Assembly: GCA_965371445.1 (NCBI GenBank) | Contig: CBDUYN010000105.1 | Coordinates: 1-35,234, forward strand | Direction of reading: 5' to 3' | Source of the DNA: DASWIG01 sp965371445 | GTDB taxonomy: Bacteria; Acidobacteriota; Thermoanaerobaculia; Multivoradales; J023 | Length of the DNA stretch: 35,234 bases | Part shown: piece by piece, positions 15,395 through 23,047 of the stretch | Layout: every line of letters begins with the position of its first letter | Position numbering within the stretch: the first letter of the stretch is position 1 | Translations under genes and position numbers: made by a program | Notes under the pieces: generated by a model | What the model saw: the letters and a program-made list of their open reading frames with translations, nothing else | What the model was told of the DNA's origin: nothing | Database searches by the model: none

Positions 15395-15440
15395 GGAGAG
15401 CTCGACGCCTGGGCTCCGGGCAAGGCGCGCTCGCTGCCGG

Positions 15441-15513
<73 letters not shown>

Positions 15514-15568
15514 CTTTCCGGGACCGCAGCGACACCGCCACCGGCACGCCGGCAGCGGCAGGTCGGGA

Positions 15569-15597
15569 ATTCTACAGCCCCCCGCCCAGGCTGGCAA
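15569..15597 (-). promoter_or_regulatory. Sigma70-type promoter of the tRNA-tuf operon
   Basis: On the minus strand TTGCCA (15592-15597), a 17-bp spacer and TAGAAT (15569-15574): five of six consensus bases in each hexamer at optimal spacing. The expected start is near 15562, about 50 nt before the first tRNA. The sequence after the -10 (TCCCGACC) is GC-rich, like the discriminators of stringently controlled stable-RNA promoters. Confidence 0.7.
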
Positions 15598-15638
15598 GAG
15601 TGGATTTGGGTTTTGGCGAGCGCGGGGCTCTCCGGCCC

Positions 15639-16388
15639 TCACCCCCTCTGCCGCACGGCCTCATAGAGCAGCGCCGCCGCCGCGGTCGCCAGGTTGAGCG
15701 ACTCGACGCGGCCGCGCATGGGCAGTCCCACCAGGTGATCGCACAGCGACCTCGTTCGCTGGCGAAGCCCCTTCTCTTCGCCCCCGAGGCAGAGGAGGAC
15801 CCGGCCCGTCAGGTCGACCTCCCAGGGTGGGACGCCCACCGCGACGGCGCCGAAGCACCAGAAGCCTTCGGTCTTCAGCACCTCGATCTCCCGCGCCGAG
15901 TTGGTGATCCGCTCGAGGTCAAGGTGCTCGCTGGCCCCCGCCGAGGTGCGAACGACCGCGGGAGTAAACGGTGCCGAGCCGCGGTCGCGGACCATCACCC
16001 GCCCCACCCCGGCTCCCTCGCAGACCCGTAGCAGGGCTCCGAGGTTGCGTGGGTCCTGGACGTCCTCGACCAGGACCACGAGATGCGGGTCGCCGCCCGA
16101 GGGCCGTGCGTCCTCTTCTGGGGCAGCGACGACCGCGGCACCGGGACGCCGGCCGCCGGGGACGAGCTCGGCGGCGAAGCCGTTGTGGGAGCCGAAGCCG
16201 ACGCCGAGGCGCGCCGCGAGGTCGCGCTCCGAGACCTCGAGGAGCGTCAGGCGGTGTCGGCGGGCGAGCTCTTCGACCTCGCGCCGCCGCGCCCCGGACC
16301 GGTGGCGCACGACGAGCACCTCGCGCACCGTCTGCGGACGGTGACGCAGGAGCTCGCGGACCGGGTGGAAGCCGTAGACGAGCTCCAG
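15639..16388 (-). CDS. rlmB: 23S rRNA 2'-O-methyltransferase of the SpoU/RlmB type
   Basis: SPOUT-fold methyltransferase using S-adenosylmethionine, probably methylating a guanosine 2'-OH in 23S rRNA. The knot motifs are present: LVEDVQDPRNLGALLRVCEG, then VLLCLGGEEKGL and LPMRGRVESLNLATAAAALL. The substrate-binding N-domain starts with LVYGFHPVRELLRHRP, the conserved family beginning. That beginning lies upstream of the first standard start in frame, the GTG at 16328. The frame offers no ATG, GTG or TTG that would include it, but a CTG at 16388 has GGAGG 7 nt upstream and gives 249 residues, the usual length. I therefore propose a CTG start; a downstream GTG start would cut off the conserved N-terminus. 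The gene overlaps or abuts the frr stop (16391) and is cotranscribed with it. Confidence 0.85.
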   Translation of the reverse strand: MELVYGFHPVRELLRHRPQTVREVLVVRHRSGARRREVEELARRHRLTLLEVSERDLAARLGVGFGSHNGFAAELVPGGRRPGAAVVAAPEEDARPSGGDPHLVVLVEDVQDPRNLGALLRVCEGAGVGRVMVRDRGSAPFTPAVVRTSAGASEHLDLERITNSAREIEVLKTEGFWCFGAVAVGVPPWEVDLTGRVLLCLGGEEKGLRQRTRSLCDHLVGLPMRGRVESLNLATAAAALLYEAVRQRG

Positions 16389-16390
16389 CC

Positions 16391-16945
16391 CTACACCTCC
16401 AAGATGTCTTTTTCTTTCTTCTGAAGGGTCTCGGCGATCTGCTGGATGTAGTGGTCGTGGAGTCTTTGCATCTCGTCGTGGCCGCGGTGCTCGTCGTCCT
16501 CGCCGAGCTCCTTGTCCTTCGTCATGGTCTTCAGGTGCTCGTTGCCCTCGCGGCGTGCCTGGCGCACGGAGTTGCGGCCCGACTCGGCCATGTCGTTGGC
16601 CCGCTTGACCATCTCCTGGCGCCGCTCCTCGGTCAGCGCCGGGACCGGGATGCGGATCACCTTGCCGTCGTTGGACGGATTGAGCCCCAACCCTGACACG
16701 TGGATCGCTCTCTCCATCGCCGGGATCTGCGTCGTGTCGTAGGGCTGGGCAACGAGCATCGAGGCGTCGGCCACCGTGACGTTGGCCAACTGCTTCAAGG
16801 GTGTCGGCGTCCCGTAGTAGTCGACCATGACGCCGTCGAGGATCACCGGCGAAGCGCGGCCGGTGCGCAGCTGCTTCAGCTCCTCGTGGAAGTGGTCCAG
16901 GGCGTCCTTCATCTTGAGCTCGGTCTCACGGTACAGTTCCTGCAT
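16391..16945 (-). CDS. frr: Ribosome recycling factor
   Basis: Splits post-termination ribosomes together with EF-G; 184 residues, the usual length. It holds ELKQLRTGRASPVILDGVMV, DYYGTPTPLKQLANVTVADA, and the C-terminal helical motif LTEERRQEMVKRANDMAESG with VRQARREGNEHLK. The ATG at 16945 follows AGGAGG. It is not next to pyrH, its commonest partner; rlmB follows it directly. A candidate promoter is listed at 17013-17041. Confidence 0.97.
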   Translation of the reverse strand: MQELYRETELKMKDALDHFHEELKQLRTGRASPVILDGVMVDYYGTPTPLKQLANVTVADASMLVAQPYDTTQIPAMERAIHVSGLGLNPSNDGKVIRIPVPALTEERRQEMVKRANDMAESGRNSVRQARREGNEHLKTMTKDKELGEDDEHRGHDEMQRLHDHYIQQIAETLQKKEKDILEV

Positions 16946-17012
16946 CACGTTCCTCCTGGCCTGCCGAGGGGGCTTGGGTCGGCGGCCTACGTCATCTTCC
17001 AAACCTCCGCCG

Positions 17013-17041
17013 ATCCTGCCGCGCTTCGGCTTCCATGTCAA
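17013..17041 (-). promoter_or_regulatory. Candidate promoter of frr-rlmB
   Basis: On the minus strand a perfect TTGACA (17036-17041), a 17-bp spacer and a weak CAGGAT (17013-17018), about 70 bp before the frr ATG. The strong -35 makes it plausible; the -10 matches only three consensus bases. Confidence 0.4.
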
Positions 17042-17057
17042 ACCTGGAGAGCGCCCT

Positions 17058-18392
17058 TTGCCGACACCTGACGAGCCTCTCGCGCGCCAAGAACGTCTCC
17101 CCCCCCGACGCCTGCCGCTCCTCTATTTCGCCTTCGCCTACCTCTCGCTCGCCACGGCCTTCGCGGCTTTCGCCCTCGCCCCGCGGAGCCTGCTCGGCTT
17201 TTATTACCACCCGCGGCTCATCTTCGTCGTCCACCTCGTGACGCTCGGCTGGATCACGGCCTCGATCCTCGGCGCGCTCCACCTGGTGGGGCCGATGGCG
17301 CTCAGGACACCGATGCCGGCGCGCAAGAGGGACTACTGGATCTTCGTCCTCTACGTTTTCGGCGCGACGGGGGTGATCTTCCACTTCCTGGTCGAGGAGT
17401 TCTCGGGCCTCGGACTCTCGGGGCTGATCGTCGCCTGGTGCGTCGGCGAGGTGGGCTCAAAGACTCTGCGGCCTCTCTTCCGCGCTCCGAGCGTGCCCGG
17501 GGCGGTCAAGCTCCACTTCGTCTTCGCCTTTGCCAACTTCATGGCTGCGGCGACGCTCGGCGCGCTGCTCGCCTTCCACAAGCTCTGGCCCTTCCTACCC
17601 GGCTACGTCATGTCGAACGTCTACGCCCACGCCCACATGGCGACGCTCGGCTGGGCGACGATGACGGTCTTTGCCGCGGCCTACCGGCTGCTGCCGATGT
17701 TCTTGCCGTCGGCCATGCCTGAGGGCTGGAGGCTTTACCTGACCGGCATCGTCTTCGAGGTGGGTGTCGTGGGGCTTTTTGTCGCCTTGCTCTTCCAGAG
17801 CTCCTGGGTGGGCGGCTTCGCCGTGGTGACGGCTCTCGGGATCGCGGGCTTTTTCGGCCACGTCGTGCGGATGAAGCTCCAGCCCCGCCCCGCTCCCCGC
17901 GGCCTCCTAAGGCCCGACCTGGGCGTCGCCCAGGCGCTCGTCGCCCTCGCCTACCTCCTGGGCAGCACCGCCCTCGGGCTCTATCTCGCCTTCGCAGAGA
18001 CCACGGAGACGACGCTGCGCCTCGCCGCGGTCTACGGCGTCACGGCGCTGGTAGGGTTCCTCGCCCAGATGGTGGTGGGGATCGCGGGCCGGCTTCTGCC
18101 CATCTACTCCTGGCTCGTCGCCTACTCGGGCGCGACGGCCGAGGACCCCACGCCGCCCGAGAAGACGCCCCACGAGCTCGTCGACCGACGCTGGCAGGGT
18201 CTCGCCTTCGCCCTCTGGACGGTGGGCGTGCCGCTGCTCGCGGCGAGCTTTTACACCGTCAGCGCCACGCTCGCCGCCGTGGCGGGCTGGCTGCTCCTCG
18301 CCGCGGTCTTAAGCGGCGCCGCAAGCTACGCGGCCGTTTGCCGCGACGCCTGGGGAACACCGCAACCTCGTCCCGGAGATCGCGTAGACTAG
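17058..18392 (+). CDS. Multi-pass membrane protein, heme-copper-oxidase subunit I/NnrS-like
   Basis: A 444-residue integral membrane protein with about 12 hydrophobic segments. Conserved-looking histidines lie in helices: H51, H59, H75, H109, H153, H174, H191 and H193. The motif H-x-x-T-L-G-W occurs twice, as HLVTLGW at 59 and HMATLGW at 193, so the protein looks internally duplicated. Such His-bearing helices occur in heme-copper oxidase subunit I relatives and NnrS-type heme proteins. A heme-binding role is inferred, not shown; full oxidase copper ligands are not evident. The start is uncertain. I chose the TTG at 17058 with GGAG about 8 nt before it, since the longer frame would overlap the frr gene. 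It is divergent from frr and 28 nt upstream of the ankyrin/propeller gene. Confidence 0.65.
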   Translation: MPTPDEPLARQERLPPRRLPLLYFAFAYLSLATAFAAFALAPRSLLGFYYHPRLIFVVHLVTLGWITASILGALHLVGPMALRTPMPARKRDYWIFVLYVFGATGVIFHFLVEEFSGLGLSGLIVAWCVGEVGSKTLRPLFRAPSVPGAVKLHFVFAFANFMAAATLGALLAFHKLWPFLPGYVMSNVYAHAHMATLGWATMTVFAAAYRLLPMFLPSAMPEGWRLYLTGIVFEVGVVGLFVALLFQSSWVGGFAVVTALGIAGFFGHVVRMKLQPRPAPRGLLRPDLGVAQALVALAYLLGSTALGLYLAFAETTETTLRLAAVYGVTALVGFLAQMVVGIAGRLLPIYSWLVAYSGATAEDPTPPEKTPHELVDRRWQGLAFALWTVGVPLLAASFYTVSATLAAVAGWLLLAAVLSGAASYAAVCRDAWGTPQPRPGDRVD

Positions 18393-18420
18393 TGTCCCTA
18401 AACTGCGAAAGGAAACCGTC

Positions 18421-20667
18421 ATGCTGCGACGTACTCTCCCGATCCTCATGCTGGCCCTGTTGGTGGCGCTCCCCGTCCTCGCCGGTGAGCGCGAGAACGC
18501 GCTCCGTGAAGCGGCCACGGCCGGTGACATCGATTCCGTGAAGAAGCTCCTCGCCGAGGGCCTCGACGTCGATGCTCCCGTCAACGACTACGGCTCCACG
18601 GCACTCACCTTCGCGGCCGGCGGCGGGCACCTGGAGCTCGTCCGCTTCCTGGTCGAGAAGGGCGCCGACGTCAACGTCACGGACACCTTCTACCAGTTCA
18701 CCCCGGTAACGAACGCTGTTTTCGAAGACCGCGCCGAGGTCGCGGCCCATCTCGTCGAGCATGGCGCGGACGCTTTCGGCGCGGCCAGGGCGTCGCTCTT
18801 TGGCGGCAAGACCGAGGTCATGAAAGCCGTGCTCGGCACCGGCAAGCTCTCGGCCGAGCAGCTCACGCAGCTGCTCCAGATGGCCAAGTCTCGCACCGAC
18901 GCCGAGGAAGCCGTCACCGCCCTCGGGGCCGCCGGCGCCAAGCCGCCGCCGCCGTCGCAGCTCAAGCTGTCGCCCGAAGCCCTCGCTCCTTTCACGGGAA
19001 GGTTCTTGCTGAGCCAGCTCGGGATCGAGCTCTCCTTCACGGTGGAGGAGGGTGTGCTCACGGTGAGAAACCACGCCAACGACCCCCCGGAGCCCGCGGC
19101 TCTCGAGCCTCTTGAGGCCACCCGCTTCCGGAGCACCGGCTCGGGCTCGGAGTACGCTTTTGAGCTCGAAGGCGAGAACGTCACCGGCTTCAAGCTCTTC
19201 TCCCTCGGACGCGACGAGCCCTACCAGTTCGTCCGCCAGGAGGAGGCGCCCGCCGGGGCCGATGCCCAGGCCGAGGCGCCCGCTGTGGCTGAGACGCCCA
19301 CCGAGGCGGAGGCGGCCGTGCCGGCGAAGACGGTGATCCCGCCCGGTGCCGCCGGCCGCGACTGGCCCGCCTTCCGCGGCCCCAACGCCGCCGGCACCGC
19401 CCAGGGCGACCCGCCGTTCGCCTTCAACGCCGCGGAGGGTAAGAACGTTCGCTGGAAAACCGCGATTCCCGGCCGTGCCCATTCGAGCCCCATCGTCTGG
19501 GGCGACCGCCTCTTCGTGACCACCGCGGTGGCTGAGAAGGGAGAGGGGGAGTTCCGCCACGGCCTCTACGGCGACATCGACGAGGCCGAGATCAACTCCG
19601 CCTACAGCTGGCAGGTCTACGCGCTCGACGCAAGGTCGGGCGAAGTCCTTTGGCACCGAGTGGCCGCCGAGGGTATGCCGCGCGCCGCCCGCCACACCAA
19701 GGCCACCCAGGCCAACTCGACGCCCGCGACCGACGGCAAGCACCTGGTGACGACCCTGGGCTCGGAGGGCCTCTACTGCTACGACCTCGACGGCAAGCTC
19801 CTGTGGAAAAAAGACCTCGGCCGGCTCGACGTCGGCTGGTTCTACGATTCGTCGATCCTCTGGGGCCACTCCTCCTCGCCGATTCTCTACAAGGATATGG
19901 TGATCCTCCAGGTCGACCGCGGCAGCGACCCCTTCATCGCCGCCTACGCGCTCGCCGACGGCCGCGAGCTCTGGCGTACGGCCCGCGAGAACCTCCCCTC
20001 CTGGGGCACGCCGACGCTGCTCGAGGGCGAAGGCGGGGTGGAGCTCATTACCAACGGCTCGCGCTTCATCCGCGCCTACGACCCCATGACCGGCCAGGAG
20101 CGCTGGAGCCTCGGCCCTCACTCCGAGGTCACGGTCGGCACGCCGGTGGTGGGCCACGGCCTGGTGTTCGTGACCGGCGGTTATCCGCCGGTGCGGCCGG
20201 TCTATGCCGTACGTCCCGGAGGCGAGGGCGACATCTCGCTCGCCGAAGGAGCCGCGTCGAGCGAGCACGTCGCCTGGAGCCACGACCGCGACGGCACCTA
20301 CATCCCGACGCCGATCGTCTACGGCGACCAGCTCTATACCCTCTCGAACAGCGGGGTCCTGATCAGCTATGACGCACGGAGCGGCGAGCGCCTCTACCGC
20401 GAGCGCGCCGCGGGACGCGGCGGCGTGGCTTTCTCCGCGTCGCCGGTCGCCGCCGCGGGACGGCTCTACCTGACGAGCGAGGAGGGCGACGTCTACGTCG
20501 TCAAGGCCGGCAAGGAATTCGAGCTCCTGGCCACGAGCTCCCTGGGCGAGATCGTGATGGCCACTCCGGCGATTTCCGGGGACATGCTCTACTTCCGTTC
20601 GCTGCAGCACCTCTTTGCCATCGGCGAGGCGCCGGAGGAGGGCGAGGGCGCCGCTTCGTCGCCCTGA
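18421..20667 (+). CDS. Secreted ankyrin-repeat / PQQ-type beta-propeller fusion protein
   Basis: 748 residues. Residues 1-21 form a signal peptide (LRRTLPILMLALLVALPVLA). Residues 25-150 are ankyrin repeats (ALREAATAGDIDSVKKLLAE; STALTFAAGGGHLELVRFLV; ADVNV). Residues about 186-268 resemble a DUF3471-type beta domain (FTGRFLLSQLGIELSFTVEE...). An Ala/Pro/Glu-rich linker (272-308) leads to a BamB/PQQ-dehydrogenase-like propeller from DWPAFRGPNAAG (314) to the end, with repeated blades such as YALDARSGEVLWHR and YDLDGKLLWKK. The repeat type is named for PQQ, but I see no proof of cofactor binding. It probably acts in the periplasm or at the surface as a binding scaffold. The hydrolase gene follows after 1 nt. 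An AAAGGA ribosome site precedes the ATG. Confidence 0.8.
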   Translation: MLRRTLPILMLALLVALPVLAGERENALREAATAGDIDSVKKLLAEGLDVDAPVNDYGSTALTFAAGGGHLELVRFLVEKGADVNVTDTFYQFTPVTNAVFEDRAEVAAHLVEHGADAFGAARASLFGGKTEVMKAVLGTGKLSAEQLTQLLQMAKSRTDAEEAVTALGAAGAKPPPPSQLKLSPEALAPFTGRFLLSQLGIELSFTVEEGVLTVRNHANDPPEPAALEPLEATRFRSTGSGSEYAFELEGENVTGFKLFSLGRDEPYQFVRQEEAPAGADAQAEAPAVAETPTEAEAAVPAKTVIPPGAAGRDWPAFRGPNAAGTAQGDPPFAFNAAEGKNVRWKTAIPGRAHSSPIVWGDRLFVTTAVAEKGEGEFRHGLYGDIDEAEINSAYSWQVYALDARSGEVLWHRVAAEGMPRAARHTKATQANSTPATDGKHLVTTLGSEGLYCYDLDGKLLWKKDLGRLDVGWFYDSSILWGHSSSPILYKDMVILQVDRGSDPFIAAYALADGRELWRTARENLPSWGTPTLLEGEGGVELITNGSRFIRAYDPMTGQERWSLGPHSEVTVGTPVVGHGLVFVTGGYPPVRPVYAVRPGGEGDISLAEGAASSEHVAWSHDRDGTYIPTPIVYGDQLYTLSNSGVLISYDARSGERLYRERAAGRGGVAFSASPVAAAGRLYLTSEEGDVYVVKAGKEFELLATSSLGEIVMATPAISGDMLYFRSLQHLFAIGEAPEEGEGAASSP

Positions 20668-20668
20668 G

Positions 20669-21346
20669 ATGCGCGTCTTCCTGATCCATGGCATGGGGCG
20701 GACCCCGGCCTCGATGTGGGTCCTCGACCGCCGCCTGCGCGCGGCGGGCTACCTGCCGAGCCTCTTCGGCTACTTCGTCACCGTTTCCGACCTCGACGTG
20801 ATCGCCGCGCGCTTCCTGCGCCACGTCGAGCGGGTCCGCGAGGCCGACGCGGCACAGCACGACGACGGCGGCTACGCGGTCGTCAGCCACTCGCTGGGCG
20901 GCATCATCACCCGGCTGGCGGCGCCGCGGCTGCCTCCCGGCTGGCGGGCCTTCACGATGCTCGCGCCGCCCAACCGTCCCCCGGCCGTGGTGACCGGCGT
21001 TCTCGGCGAGCTCAAGCTCTTTCGCCTCTTCACCCGGGACGCCGGCCGCAAGCTCAAGGACCCGGCGTTCTACCGCGGGCTGCCCAAGCCATCGGTGCCG
21101 ACGCTGGTGATCGCCGGCACCGGCGGACCGAGGCTCGCGAGGCTCCACCTCGACGCCCCCAACGACGGCCTGCTGCGTGCCGAGGAGACCCTCCTCGAAG
21201 ACACCGAGCACGTCGAAGTCGACGCGATGCACACCTTCCTGATGAACCGGACCGACGTCCTGGACACGATGCGGGCCTTCTTTTCCCGGCACGGCTTCGA
21301 GCCCGCCGCCGCAGAACAAGCTCCTCCTACCCGCCCGGCGTGGTAG
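20669..21346 (+). CDS. Alpha/beta-hydrolase (lipase/esterase-like)
   Basis: 225 residues, alpha/beta-hydrolase fold. The oxyanion region is HGMGRTPASM (7-16) and the nucleophile elbow is SHSLGG with S75. A likely acid is D166 in APNDGLL and a likely base H188 in DAMHTFLM, giving a complete Ser-Asp-His triad in order. The overall pattern resembles PGAP1-like or small lipase-type hydrolases; the substrate is unknown. There is no signal peptide, so it is probably cytoplasmic. The ATG lies 1 nt after the stop of the ankyrin/propeller gene, so the two are translated from one message. Confidence 0.8.
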   Translation: MRVFLIHGMGRTPASMWVLDRRLRAAGYLPSLFGYFVTVSDLDVIAARFLRHVERVREADAAQHDDGGYAVVSHSLGGIITRLAAPRLPPGWRAFTMLAPPNRPPAVVTGVLGELKLFRLFTRDAGRKLKDPAFYRGLPKPSVPTLVIAGTGGPRLARLHLDAPNDGLLRAEETLLEDTEHVEVDAMHTFLMNRTDVLDTMRAFFSRHGFEPAAAEQAPPTRPAW

Positions 21347-21400
21347 AATCGTCTTACGCCCCAGCCCTACTTCTGTCGAGCTCTCTATTAGGAGGTCCTC

Positions 21401-22471
21401 ATGCCAGAGCACACCTGTACGTGTCACTCCCTGCAATGCATCATGCCCCCCCACATGGTCGACGCCGTCAAGATGCGGGGCACCCCCGAGATGAAGAAGA
21501 TGGTCGAGGAGATCGAGCAGCAGGCCGCCGAGGCCCGCGGCGCCCGGACGCTTGCCGCTCCCGCCGGCGGCTACAAGGTGGCGCCGCGCCTCGCGGCCGA
21601 CGAGGCGCCCGCGGTCCGGCGCGAGGTCTACGACGCGAAAAACCGGCCCAGGCTCCCGGGCGAGCTGGTGCGCAGCGAAGGCGACGGCGACTCCAAGGAC
21701 ACCGCCGTCAACGAGGCCTACGACGGCGCCGGGGAAGTCTACAGGCTCTACCTGGAGGTCTTTAAGCGCAACTCCCTCGACGGCGAGGGGCTGCTCATAA
21801 AGTCGAGCGTCCACGTCCGCAGGAGCTTCAACAACGCCTTCTGGGACGGCTCTCAGATGGCCTACGGCGATGGCGACGGGGTGATCTTCACGCCGCTCAC
21901 CGGATCGCTCTCGGTGATCGGCCACGAGCTCTCCCACGGCGTCGTCCAGTTCTCGGGCGGCCTCGTCTACCAGGACCAATCCGGCGCCTTGAACGAGAGC
22001 TTCGCCGACGTTTTTGGCGCTCTCTCGGTCCAGTACAGCAAGAGCCAGAGCGCCGCCGAGGCCGACTGGCTGATCGGCAACGAGATCCTCGGGTCCGACA
22101 TTCAGGGCGAGGCCCTACGCTCCATGAAGGCCCCGGGGCTCGCCTACGACGACCCGATCCTCGGCAAGGACCCGCAGCCCTACCACATGGATCTTTTCGT
22201 CAACACCTTCTCCGACAACGGCGGCGTCCACGTCAACTCGGGGATCCCGAACCACGCCTTCTACCTGCTCTCGCAGCTGCTCGGCGGTAACGCCTGGGAG
22301 AAAGCCGGCCCCATCTGGTACGACACCATGCAGGAGATCAACAACCCCCACGCCACCTTTGCCGAGTGGGCCGACAAGACCGTCGAGGTAGCGCGCGCCC
22401 GCCACGGCGTCGGGAGCCGCGAGGCGGCGTTCACGCGGCGCGCCTGGAAGCTGGTCGGGTTGAGCGTCTGA
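21401..22471 (+). CDS. Protealysin-like M4 metallopeptidase
   Basis: Zinc metallopeptidase of the thermolysin family, 356 residues. Zinc ligands and catalytic residues are complete: HELSH (H175, E176, H179), E199 in NESFAD, and H277 in GGVHVNSGIPNHA. The N-terminus has no signal peptide. It carries a short propeptide with CIMPPHM at 13-19, the PPxM-type motif of protealysin-like peptidases, and five Cys/His residues in the first 18 positions. Protealysins are made as intracellular proenzymes that remove their own short propeptide. The next gene, overlapping by one base, is the emfourin-type inhibitor, which fits the protealysin-emfourin operon known from other bacteria. A strong AGGAGG precedes the ATG. 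Confidence 0.93.
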   Translation: MPEHTCTCHSLQCIMPPHMVDAVKMRGTPEMKKMVEEIEQQAAEARGARTLAAPAGGYKVAPRLAADEAPAVRREVYDAKNRPRLPGELVRSEGDGDSKDTAVNEAYDGAGEVYRLYLEVFKRNSLDGEGLLIKSSVHVRRSFNNAFWDGSQMAYGDGDGVIFTPLTGSLSVIGHELSHGVVQFSGGLVYQDQSGALNESFADVFGALSVQYSKSQSAAEADWLIGNEILGSDIQGEALRSMKAPGLAYDDPILGKDPQPYHMDLFVNTFSDNGGVHVNSGIPNHAFYLLSQLLGGNAWEKAGPIWYDTMQEINNPHATFAEWADKTVEVARARHGVGSREAAFTRRAWKLVGLSV

Positions 22472-22800
22472 TGAAGCTGCACCTCGCCTGCTCGGGCGGT
22501 TTCGCGAACCTGCGCATCGAGGGCAGCGTCGACACGGCCGAGCTCCCGGAAGAGCTGGCGCGCCGGGTCGAGCGGGAGCTCCACCCCGAAAAGCTCGCCG
22601 CCGCCGGTGCGGCGGCGGCGAGCCCGCTGGTGGCCGACGGCCAGCAGTACGAGCTGACGCTCCTCTCGGAAGGGGAGGAGGGCGGTGCCCGCCAGCACCG
22701 GCTCGACGACTCGGCGCTTTCCGAGGGCCTCTGCGAGGTCCTCGACGAGCTACGCCTGGAGATCGTCCGCCGCAAGCGGGCCGCCGCGCAAGGCGAGTGA
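22471..22800 (+). CDS. Emfourin-type protealysin inhibitor
   Basis: 109 residues. It begins MKLHLACSGGFANLRIEGSV, the usual emfourin opening (basic strand, then S/G-G-F), followed by ELPEELARRVERELHPEKL and, after an Ala-rich loop, a second sheet region QQYELTLLSEGEE and a C-terminal helix LCEVLDELRLEIVRRK. Emfourins bind and block protealysin-like M4 peptidases and are encoded directly after them. Here the ATG overlaps the peptidase stop (TGATG), so the two are translationally coupled. Assignment rests on the N-terminal pattern and the context. Confidence 0.8.
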   Translation: MKLHLACSGGFANLRIEGSVDTAELPEELARRVERELHPEKLAAAGAAAASPLVADGQQYELTLLSEGEEGGARQHRLDDSALSEGLCEVLDELRLEIVRRKRAAAQGE

Positions 22801-22822
22801 CAGCCCGAAAGGGATCTGTGTA

Positions 22823-22844
22823 GGGGCGCACGGCCGTGCGCCCC
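22823..22844. repeat. 22-bp perfect palindrome downstream of the emfourin gene
   Basis: GGGGCGCACGG followed by its exact complement, with no spacer. It lies 22 bp after the stop of the inhibitor gene in the 247-bp gap before gdhA. Palindromes of this GGGGC...GCCCC type are often dispersed intergenic elements in GC-rich genomes; only one copy is in this window. It could also act as an mRNA-stabilising or terminating hairpin, but no T-run follows it. Confidence 0.6.
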
Positions 22845-23047
22845 CGTCCCGGCGGGTAGGTCGCTTCCTCCACCCACCTGGGGGTGGAAATCTCGTCGCC
22901 CGGTGCAGTAGGGTTCTCTTGCGGGCGTCGTGGCGCTTCCTTTCTCCCCCCTCCCTCCTGCCGCCACCGTCCCTCAGAGGGCTTCTGCACAAGCTCCAAG
23001 ACTTCAGCACAATCAGGCGATCAAGCCACAACTCAGGAGTAACCGAG

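Noticed and set aside
18259..20694. An 811-codon open frame on the minus strand opposite the ankyrin/propeller gene
   Set aside because: Antisense shadow of a convincing secreted protein gene; no ribosome site or motif.
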